Part shown: in pieces, positions 12,915 through 18,550 of the stretch | Position numbering within the stretch: position 1 is the first letter of the stretch | Layout: each line of letters begins with the position of its first letter | Program-made: the position numbers and the translations under genes | From: a virus | DNA: 41,293 bases | Virus record (IMG/VR): IMGVR_UViG_3300044622_000387 | Span: 1-41,293 of that record | Strand: one strand, 5' to 3' | The notes under the pieces: model-generated | What the model saw: the letters and a program-made list of their open reading frames with translations, nothing else | The model's database searches: none | Told to the model about the DNA's origin: nothing

Positions 12915-13690
12915 GCCTCCTCCCATCTTCTTGGCAACATCACGCGCATCGTTGGTGGACCGGGCCACACATCTTGATCGAGGCACAGCTTGTACTGCGC
13001 CAGTGTCACGTCGAGTTGCTCGTTGGCGATGTCGATAAGTTCCGTGGACGCTTTCACCCACTGCGACAGATGGGGCGCTTGCATATCGACGACTAGGAAG
13101 TAGAAGTCGATGTCCTCTTGGCCGGTGATCTGCTCTAGGCCGTAGGTGTACCAAGCGGCCTGCTTATCGTAGCCGAAACCAAAGAACTTGTGGTCGAATT
13201 TCGAGAAGTCGCTAGTCGTCTTTAGGTCGACGATAGCCGGACGTCCCTTGATCTCGGTAATCATGTCAGGCCTGCCCTTGCATTGCACACCGTCACGTTC
13301 CCAGAACATGGATGCTTCGATGATCTTCTTTGCAGAGATCATGTTAAGCAGTGGCTCACAGGCTTTGACTGCACCTTCAATCCTTGCGGCTTCCTCGGCG
13401 TTGACTACGATCTTGCCTTGGTTCTCAAAACAGAAGTCATGCCACTCTTCCCTTCCGGCTTTAGTCTTGCGATTGATTTCTTCTGGTGCCTGCACGTACT
13501 CGCAGCGCCCCTCAAGAGCGAGGCTGTGGACAAGCGTGCCAAGCTCCATCTCGCGGGACGGCTTCCACTCTTGACGTTCTTTCCATTTGTAGTACGCCGG
13601 GCAGACTGCGAATGCGTCGAGGCTGTGCTTCGATAAACCGTGCATGCCACGGTACGTTGTCATTTCTAGGTTTTGTAGTTCTGTTTTCAT
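12911..13690 (-). CDS. PD-(D/E)XK exonuclease (RecE/Cas4-like)
   Basis: From ATG 13690 this is 259 aa. The features of the RecB/RecE-type nuclease are present in order: 'MELGTLVHSLALEG' with His55, 'GRPDMI' with Asp142, 'AIVDLKTT' with Asp155 and Lys157, and the QxxxY-type helix 'YDKQAAWYTYG' (Q177, Y181). It is closest to the family of phage exonucleases formerly called DUF3799. It would resect double-strand ends for recombination or concatemer formation. No Beta/RecT annealase is seen nearby, though the SSB-like protein lies 3 kb upstream. It starts four bases after the stop of the previous gene. Confidence 0.87.
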   Translation of the reverse strand: MKTELQNLEMTTYRGMHGLSKHSLDAFAVCPAYYKWKERQEWKPSREMELGTLVHSLALEGRCEYVQAPEEINRKTKAGREEWHDFCFENQGKIVVNAEEAARIEGAVKACEPLLNMISAKKIIEASMFWERDGVQCKGRPDMITEIKGRPAIVDLKTTSDFSKFDHKFFGFGYDKQAAWYTYGLEQITGQEDIDFYFLVVDMQAPHLSQWVKASTELIDIANEQLDVTLAQYKLCLDQDVWPGPPTMRVMLPRRWEEA

Positions 13691-13694
13691 TTTG

Positions 13695-14009
13695 TTATGG
13701 GTTGATTTCAAGCGCCCCGCAGCCGACGATCTTGCCAGCTCCGTCACGGATGAGTTTGGTTGGACTAGCCAAATCTGTCCTGTTGGGTAGTGCAGTACGC
13801 ACATAGCCAGGGACGATGTACAGGATGCCCTTCACGGGGTCAGGCAGGTTGCTCACTTTAGCGTCCTTGCAGCACATGATGGGTACACCATCAACGTCCG
13901 CTACCTTGCTCAGGTGTGAGTGTACTTTCACCGAGTAACCGCTCGGCTCGATCACGCCGTAACCAGTGATGGTAATGTCGTGAGGGGTTAGGTTTACGAG
14001 TTTATTCAT
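13695..14009 (-). CDS. Conserved phage protein with an NLTPHDI N terminus
   Basis: This 104-residue protein belongs to a widespread small phage family without a known function, recognisable from 'NLTPHDITI' at residues 6-14, 'GYVRTALPNRTD', and the C-terminal 'GKIVGCGAL'. It is beta-rich with no membrane segment. Its ATG overlaps the end of the helicase N-half by eight bases. It is the first of four genes that separate the two helicase halves. Confidence 0.75.
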   Translation of the reverse strand: MNKLVNLTPHDITITGYGVIEPSGYSVKVHSHLSKVADVDGVPIMCCKDAKVSNLPDPVKGILYIVPGYVRTALPNRTDLASPTKLIRDGAGKIVGCGALEINP

Positions 14010-14712
14010 TTATTAGATTTGCAATAATGTTGAGTGCCAGCATGGTTTTGCCGGATTTGGTTTCGCCACCGATGACAACAAAGTCACCAAAGCGTATAGG
14101 ACAGATGTTGTCGATAGCAGAATAACCAGTCTTTATCCGCATGGACTCGTCATCACCTGTCTCATAGCGTGTCAGTGCATTGAGCAGGAGCGCCTTAGTG
14201 TCCATCACCTTCGGCGGAGCAAGTTCACGACTTAACCCCTCGACCTTCATCACGACGTCGCTCAGAAGCTCAGGCGTCTGCACGGTGGCGTCGCTAATAG
14301 CCATAAGCGTCTCGTAGGCGACATGCTGCAAGGTGCGGCGCTTGGCTGTATTCTTGACTATGTCTACGAGGTCGCCGATGGCACCAGCGATGGGCATGAG
14401 CGTGTAGAGGTCGCTGAGTTGGTGGAACTCGGTCGCTGGTAGCGTCTCGCGACACTTCTCGAAGATCACGCGGATCTCGGATGAAGCGTTGCGAGACTGC
14501 TGCTGCAAGATAATCTCGCACACCCGGTGACTGAGCGGGTCGAAGATGTCGCTTACCTTGAAGTTCTTCTCGCTTATGTGGTGCAGAAACACCTCAGGAT
14601 GATTCAGCGCAATTGACGCTATGCCGCGCTCGGCCTCCAGTGCAGTTGGCACCACCGTGTCGGGTGGTAGCTCCACCGGCCTGCGCCTACCAGCTTTCTT
14701 GTGTGCTTCCAT
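14002..14712 (-). CDS. DnaB-type replicative helicase, N-terminal half (split gene)
   Basis: This 236-aa protein holds the DnaB N-terminal helical domain (residues 25-130, 'LEAERGIASIALNHPEVF'), the linker helix region, and the first part of the RecA fold. That part runs from 'GYSAIDNICPIRFGDFVVIG' to the Walker A 'GETKSGKT' (216-223) and its following helix, ending 'ALNIIANLINE'. A complete DnaB would go on for about 200 residues, and those are encoded 2.2 kb away at 11179-11763. The stop codon lies within TAAATGAATAAA, which also starts the next gene. As one chain it cannot hydrolyse ATP because the Walker B is missing, so it must act with the other half, or be defective. Confidence 0.88.
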   Translation of the reverse strand: MEAHKKAGRRRPVELPPDTVVPTALEAERGIASIALNHPEVFLHHISEKNFKVSDIFDPLSHRVCEIILQQQSRNASSEIRVIFEKCRETLPATEFHQLSDLYTLMPIAGAIGDLVDIVKNTAKRRTLQHVAYETLMAISDATVQTPELLSDVVMKVEGLSRELAPPKVMDTKALLLNALTRYETGDDESMRIKTGYSAIDNICPIRFGDFVVIGGETKSGKTMLALNIIANLINE

Positions 14713-15259
14713 TGGTAGACATTAAGCTGTCACGCTTGAGTAAGGTTTTGATCGGTGTCCGCACCATTGACGATGCACGGGATAGCCAGCCGTTCAGGAA
14801 GCGCCCCATGCCGCGTGGAGTCTTGCGTCTTGCAGGGTCAGCTTCGAGCCAAGCGTGGGCTTTCCATAACTCTTGCTCAACGGTCTTCTCGCCGTAGATC
14901 GTGATAAAGTCTTTCATTAGTCCAAGTGGTACCTTGTACTCCTTGCCGTCTTGAGTGATGTACGTGATATCGTACAGGCTCATTGTTCGGCCCACATCAG
15001 GGTCTTTCTTAAGCTCATCAATCATCTCTTGGACGGACGTATACCGTCTGCCGGATGGCTTAAGCAATTCGCGCTCCTCGTCCGTAAGCATGGGGATGCC
15101 GGCCATGGCATCCGCCAAGTCCTGCGCAGGCTGTACCGGCGTTGACTCTAGCTGCGACTCTGGCTGTGGTTCGCTGGCAATTTTGCAGGGCTCTTCCAAA
15201 GGAACGACAAGCTCAACCTTTGTGCCGGAAGTGTATGTAATGTTAATGGTTACATTCAT
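14687..15259 (-). CDS. Replication-associated protein with C-terminal AWL/RFLxxWL motif
   Basis: This 190-residue protein has an N-terminal beta segment, a Pro/Glu/Gln-rich linker (about residues 22-48), a middle domain ('KPSGRRYTSVQEMIDELKKD'), and a C-terminal helical motif. That motif runs 'ELWKAHAWLEADPARRKTPR' and then 'GMGRFLNGWLSRA'. I associate it with the C termini of phage replication initiator and helicase-loader-type proteins. It lies directly upstream of the helicase N-half and overlaps it by 26 bases. A helicase loader or initiator role is plausible. Confidence 0.65.
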   Translation of the reverse strand: MNVTINITYTSGTKVELVVPLEEPCKIASEPQPESQLESTPVQPAQDLADAMAGIPMLTDEERELLKPSGRRYTSVQEMIDELKKDPDVGRTMSLYDITYITQDGKEYKVPLGLMKDFITIYGEKTVEQELWKAHAWLEADPARRKTPRGMGRFLNGWLSRASSMVRTPIKTLLKRDSLMSTNGSTQESW

Positions 15260-15494
15260 GTTTTTGATATTTCAACGACCTCATTAGCCAGCACACAAGG
15301 AAACGAAAAACCGACTTCTTGTCTTTTTGCCTACTGCGATTTTTTATTAACCACGCGGATGCCTTAAGCAGTTCATTCTTAAGATCCAGCTTATGTGAAT
15401 ACCCATCAATCAAGGCCTGCATGCGGTCATCGCATATACAGTATGTGCCATCCTTTGACTCAAATTCTATCGTTTGTAATTCTTCGTTTATCAT
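15243..15494 (-). CDS. Paralogous small protein with the same C-terminal motif
   Basis: From ATG 15494 the product is 83 aa; a TTG at 15584 would lengthen it by 30 residues but would overlap the previous gene by 43 bases. Its C terminus 'ELLKASAWLIKNRSRQKDKK' followed by 'SVFRFLVCWLMRS' aligns with the end of the neighbouring protein at 14687-15259. The N-terminal half is short and acidic, with a CxC ('TYCICDD'). The two genes overlap by 17 bases. It may be a partner or a truncated paralogue. Confidence 0.6.
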   Translation of the reverse strand: MINEELQTIEFESKDGTYCICDDRMQALIDGYSHKLDLKNELLKASAWLIKNRSRQKDKKSVFRFLVCWLMRSLKYQKHECNH

Positions 15495-15541
15495 TTTGTA
15501 AATGTGCGCGTTGTGCAGTCGCACCCCTGCCTGGTGCAGAA

Positions 15542-15856
15542 TTATTCGAACTCTTCCTCGTTTGTCGTCTCTTGCTTTTGCCAAACCTTATGAAGCGTTG
15601 TTAAGGCAAACTCTAGTGCCTCTGCAAAAACCCGGCACTCTGCGTCTCCTCCAAAAACAATTTCAAGAGATTCCACGTGCTGTAGTTCTGGAGATGCGTC
15701 CGTTCTAACATTCATGTCTCCACTATCACACAGCAAACGCAAAACAGTTCTTCCGCCATGCCCGGAATCCCCTCCCTGTGGACAGTTTGTTCCAATTGAA
15801 ACTGTTAATGTGGCAAAGTCTTCAAATGTCTTTGTATGTAATTTAATCTTCGGCAT
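15542..15856 (-). CDS. Conserved small phage protein, first gene of the replication block
   Basis: This 104-residue beta-rich protein contains 'SIGTNCPQGGDSGHGGRTV' at about residues 20-38, a signature I recall from uncharacterised phage proteins. It ends in an acidic tail ('NEEEFE'). Copy 'a' of the 25-bp element lies 21 bases upstream of its start, so transcription of the replication block may begin or be regulated here. Its function is unknown. Confidence 0.7.
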   Translation of the reverse strand: MPKIKLHTKTFEDFATLTVSIGTNCPQGGDSGHGGRTVLRLLCDSGDMNVRTDASPELQHVESLEIVFGGDAECRVFAEALEFALTTLHKVWQKQETTNEEEFE

Positions 15857-15877
15857 ATTTTTATTTTAGTTGGTCTA

Positions 15878-15901
15878 GTCTCTCCCAGTGTCACGCCATT
15901 T
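15878..15901 (-). promoter_or_regulatory. 25-bp element, copy a (upstream of replication block)
   Basis: On the minus strand this reads AAATGGCGTGACAC followed by TGGGAGAGAC. It matches the three elements near 38.9 kb in both halves and is one base shorter in the middle. It ends 21 bases before the ATG at 15856. It may be a phage-specific promoter or a protein-binding site. Confidence 0.65.
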
Positions 15902-15922
15902 CAACATCGGCGTTCATGGCAT

Positions 15923-16285
15923 CTAGTATTCGCCGGACGACCCAGCGTTTCGCACTGCGAAAGTATCCATCCCATCCCTTAGTAGCCGAAAAAACAGTTC
16001 GCTGCTCATCGTCACTAGCCAAGGTGTACGGTTTTTCTTGTGAGCCACGATCCAATCCTTACCAGCGCCATCGCGCTCGGCCTGCTCTGTGGCCTTGATA
16101 AGGTTGAGGTTCTCGACAAACTTCACCTCTTGGTGGAGTCCGCGCAGCTCCTCGCAGATAACATCCGGGCTGTCCGTACCTCCGGCGAACTGCTGACCCC
16201 GCCTTGCGGTGAAGCCAGCAGCCCGGAGTTCGTCGCGCCACATGCGCTCGCCACGGCAGCCTTTAGCCCTGCTGTTTATTGGCAT
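15923..16285 (-). CDS. PD-(D/E)XK endonuclease, putative Holliday junction resolvase
   Basis: From ATG 16285 (MPINSRAKG) this is 120 aa, the normal length for the family. The N-terminal 'GCRGERMWRDELRAAG' has the conserved Glu13. The catalytic pair is Asp41 in 'DSPDVICEE' and Glu53/Lys55 in 'QEVKFVENL'. A further conserved block 'NRTPWLVTM' follows. Members resolve branched DNA before packaging. The start overlaps the end of the HTH gene by 23 bases. An upstream start at 16327 gives a poor extension and was rejected. Confidence 0.85.
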   Translation of the reverse strand: MPINSRAKGCRGERMWRDELRAAGFTARRGQQFAGGTDSPDVICEELRGLHQEVKFVENLNLIKATEQAERDGAGKDWIVAHKKNRTPWLVTMSSELFFRLLRDGMDTFAVRNAGSSGEY

Positions 16286-16442
16286 CGCGTTTGGCCTGTA
16301 ACCAAGCGTTAACCTCACCCACATCAAACCGCAGGCAGCGTGCGCTGATACGGTGATGAGGGATCTTCCCTTCGCGGCACCACTTCAGGATGGTCTGAAG
16401 CGTGACGCCGCACAGTACGGAAATGTCTTTAGCTTTTACCAT
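16263..16442 (-). CDS. Excisionase/AlpA-type helix-turn-helix protein
   Basis: This short gene encodes 59 aa. The product is a MerR/excisionase-like winged HTH: 'MVKAKDISVLCGVTLQTILK' as the HTH, the conserved 'WCREGKIPHHRI' wing, and 'RFDVGEVNAWLQAKR' at the end. Its ATG overlaps the SSB-like stop (7-base overlap) and its end overlaps the resolvase start. In a phage without an integrase it is more likely a transcription regulator or replication accessory factor than an excisionase. Confidence 0.75.
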   Translation of the reverse strand: MVKAKDISVLCGVTLQTILKWCREGKIPHHRISARCLRFDVGEVNAWLQAKRDANKQQG

Positions 16443-17077
16443 TTGAGATCGTCCTCCTCAAGTTCAACGGGTTCGTCCTTCTTCACCGGCTTCGTCTGCG
16501 CTGAAGGGAATGCCTTCGCAAACCCAGCACGATCTGCGGAGATAAACAAGCTGGTAGCGATAGCCTGAAGCTGTTCTGGTGTAACCTGCGCCTGTGAGCC
16601 AACCCACTCGGCAGCCTTGATGGCTTCAGCCATGAGCTGGGCTGCTTGGAAGAGCGCGCGCTTGGCGTCTGCCACCGTCAACGAGACTGGCGACGAAGCC
16701 TGCACTGGCTTGCGCGGGCCTGCTGCGGCTACGGCTGCACCAGCGTCGTCGATGATCGCGCATTGATCGGTGATCTTAAGTTCATTCTCGCCGCTATGGG
16801 TCGAGTGCTTCACGCTAATGCCCTGCAAGCCCTTCTTGCCTGCTTGGCTCTTGAGGGTCACCATCTGTCCCTTGAGGTCACCCATCTCGTCTGGCAACCA
16901 GAAGGATGCCCGGCACTCGCCAGTGCTGTCCTGCAAGACACAGTTCTGTACGCGCCAAGGGCCAAACTTGCCCTCGCCAGTTTTAGGCGGGAACGTCGCT
17001 TTGATCGTCACCCGCATTTCTCCGATGACGCTGCCATCGGCCAAGTTCTGAATGTCGCTAATTTGTGCTACTTTCAT
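16436..17077 (-). CDS. ssb: Single-stranded DNA-binding (OB-fold) protein
   Basis: This protein has 213 residues. Residues 8-95 look like an OB-fold of the nucleic-acid-binding type ('WRVQNCVLQDSTGECRASFW' and 'LKGQMVTLKSQAG'). It is followed by an Ala/Pro linker and a helical middle region. The last ten residues are strongly acidic with a terminal Trp ('VELEEDDLKW'), as in SSB tails that recruit replication partners. It begins the replication-protein group and is preceded by a 71-bp intergenic region with a dyad. It would coat single-stranded DNA during replication and recombination. Confidence 0.72.
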   Translation of the reverse strand: MKVAQISDIQNLADGSVIGEMRVTIKATFPPKTGEGKFGPWRVQNCVLQDSTGECRASFWLPDEMGDLKGQMVTLKSQAGKKGLQGISVKHSTHSGENELKITDQCAIIDDAGAAVAAAGPRKPVQASSPVSLTVADAKRALFQAAQLMAEAIKAAEWVGSQAQVTPEQLQAIATSLFISADRAGFAKAFPSAQTKPVKKDEPVELEEDDLKW

Positions 17078-17095
17078 TTTTGTTGTGTTTCATCA

Positions 17096-17128
17096 GTGAA
17101 CCATTCACCGAATGCCTAGCAAAGTATA
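17096..17128 (-). promoter_or_regulatory. Possible promoter and operator upstream of the SSB-like gene
   Basis: On the minus strand TATACT (plus-strand 17123-17128) could be a -10 box, and the dyad GTGAA-N3-TTCAC (17096-17108) lies between it and the ATG at 17077. No good -35 box at the right spacing is seen. The 71-bp gap is one of the few in the leftward run. Confidence 0.35.
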
Positions 17129-17148
17129 CGTTGGTCTACTACGCGCAA

Positions 17149-17433
17149 CTACTTTTTTGATTTTATTTCATCGTCGTCATCCTCATCATCGTCATCATCC
17201 TCATCCCCACACTCTTCTATCCAAGAATGTTCCAGCACTCTTTCTTTGTGCATGAGGTTGATGTGCATGTCCCGGGCGAAACGATTGCCCCAGCCGCTCT
17301 CGTAACGGTTCGTGTTGTCGCTATCGTTCTCGTCCTGCGCTTGTACGAGGATCTCGCCACAGTCAAAGTGCTCGGACAGAATGTCCTTTGCACGCTGGAT
17401 GATGGCTTGGCGTTCTTGTTCCTGAGGAGTCAT
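17149..17433 (-). CDS. Hypothetical protein with a polyacidic C-terminal tail
   Basis: This protein has 94 residues. The first ~70 form a compact domain ('KDILSEHFDCGEILVQAQDE', then 'WGNRFARDMHINLMHKER') that I recall as a small conserved phage family. The end is a run of Asp/Glu (about residues 75-89) followed by KSKK, encoded by a GAT/GAC repeat. Acidic tails can mimic DNA or contact basic proteins; no function is known. Its start overlaps the previous stop as ATGA (17430-17433). Confidence 0.65.
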   Translation of the reverse strand: MTPQEQERQAIIQRAKDILSEHFDCGEILVQAQDENDSDNTNRYESGWGNRFARDMHINLMHKERVLEHSWIEECGDEDDDDDEDDDDEIKSKK

Positions 17434-17687
17434 ATTTTGTAGTGTACTGTAGGCACAATTCTTCCGTCAGTCGTTTTGTGGTAAAACTTCTGTCGTACAG
17501 CTTTCTTTTGAGCAAGGATGTTCCGTGTAGCGGTTCTGCCAATTCCAAGCCGTTGAGCAATTTGTGAGAGTGTATACCACCCCGGAGGTGCGGGTTGAAT
17601 CTCTAGGTTCTGCGCAAGTTGCGAGAGCCAGTCCCCTTCTACAGGGGCAGCTTGAAGCTTCCGTCCTTTAGTTCTTTTGTCAGCCAT
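17430..17687 (-). CDS. Helix-turn-helix DNA-binding protein
   Basis: This is an 85-residue protein with a basic N terminus (MADKRTKGRK). A helix-turn-helix lies around residues 43-62 ('TLSQIAQRLGIGRTATRNIL'), and a basic beta wing ('VRQKFYHKTTDGRIVPTVHY') follows. It overlaps the end of the phosphoesterase gene by 49 bases. It is a candidate regulator of the replication block, whose first intergenic dyad lies about 330 bases downstream. Confidence 0.65.
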   Translation of the reverse strand: MADKRTKGRKLQAAPVEGDWLSQLAQNLEIQPAPPGWYTLSQIAQRLGIGRTATRNILAQKKAVRQKFYHKTTDGRIVPTVHYKI

Positions 17688-18391
17688 ACAATTGTCTCGT
17701 TGTCAGTATATTCGCCCCACGCCCAGCCTCTACTCCAAGCGGTGGTTGCAATTCTATTTTCCGCGTAGCCAGCCATTTCGGGATCTCCCAGCCACCCAAC
17801 AGAGTAGCCAGTCACCCCCTTAATGCGTCTGCCTTCAGCGATTTGTACACGGTGGATATGCCCCATGACAAGCTTAGTGTACTTACCGTGACACATACGC
17901 TCGGCGGAATCACGCAAGGCGTTCTCGCTGTGCAAGTATCCATGCTGGAAGAGCGCGTCACCCAAGCCAACAAAGCCGGTCTTGAGCTTGTAGTCGTAGA
18001 CCTTGCACCTAATCGACTTGGCTCGGTCGTGGATCTGATGATAGACGCGAGTCGCTAGGGCCGAAATGATCGCTTTAGGATGGCTCATGAGCGTCACGAG
18101 CCGAGCTTCGTGATTGCCAAGCAGGTAGTGCTGTGGTCTCAGCGCCGAGATAAATGCTAGGCCATCGTTGAGATCAGCCTCGGGATCTACGGTAGCGTCG
18201 TGACTATCAGCGGTGATCGCGCCACTACGCAAACACGTCATGTCGATGGCATCACCAAGATGCAGCACCGTGTCCGGCTTCCATCGGTCACGAAAGCGTA
18301 AGACTTCCTTGAGTACAGCTTGGTCCGCCATGAACCCATGGCTGCAACTAACTGCAAGGAAGCGTTTCCACTTCCGTGTTATGTTTGCCAT
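17639..18391 (-). CDS. Calcineurin-like metallophosphoesterase
   Basis: This protein has 250 residues. Motifs in order are 'SCSHG' (C16-S17-H18), 'HLGDAID' (D47, D50), 'LLGNHEA' (N93, H94, E95), 'FQHGYLHS' (H150) and 'VMGHIHR' (H178, H180). The first motif is normally DxH and has Cys in place of Asp, so one metal ligand is altered; I recall the same SCSHG/GCSHG form in phage relatives, so it is likely a family trait. It would hydrolyse a phosphodiester, of nucleic acid or nucleotide. It follows the small basic protein gene by three bases. Confidence 0.85.
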   Translation of the reverse strand: MANITRKWKRFLAVSCSHGFMADQAVLKEVLRFRDRWKPDTVLHLGDAIDMTCLRSGAITADSHDATVDPEADLNDGLAFISALRPQHYLLGNHEARLVTLMSHPKAIISALATRVYHQIHDRAKSIRCKVYDYKLKTGFVGLGDALFQHGYLHSENALRDSAERMCHGKYTKLVMGHIHRVQIAEGRRIKGVTGYSVGWLGDPEMAGYAENRIATTAWSRGWAWGEYTDNETIVWLTKELKDGSFKLPL

Positions 18392-18394
18392 AGG

Positions 18395-18547
18395 CTATTT
18401 GCGCTTGGCGGCAGCAGCTTTCTTCGCAGCCTCACGTTGGACGCTGTATGCGATAGCGACGGCCTGCCTCTGTGGCTTACCAGCGCCAATTTCGCGCTTG
18501 AGGTTTTCTGTGAAAGCTTTGTCTGATGCGGATTTCTTTAGTGGCAT
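18395..18547 (-). CDS. 50-aa basic protein (MPLKKS... type)
   Basis: This short gene starts at ATG 18547. The product is highly basic: 'MPLKKSASDKAFTENLKREI', then the core 'GKPQRQAVAIAYSVQRE', and it ends in an Ala/Lys repeat (KKAAAAKRK). Small proteins with GKPQ(R/K)QAVAIA are very common in phages; the function is unknown and nucleic-acid binding is likely. It lies between the large internal-virion gene (three bases) and the metallophosphoesterase (three bases). Confidence 0.75.
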   Translation of the reverse strand: MPLKKSASDKAFTENLKREIGAGKPQRQAVAIAYSVQREAAKKAAAAKRK

Positions 18548-18550
18548 AAG

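Noticed and set aside
11179-14712. Split intein joining the helicase halves
   Set aside because: Neither half carries intein blocks, a Cys/Ser at the splice junction or extra residues; the ends fit straight onto each other.
16263-16442. Excisionase as a sign of a temperate phage
   Set aside because: No integrase, attachment site or repressor was found; small HTH proteins of this fold also act as regulators in lytic phages.
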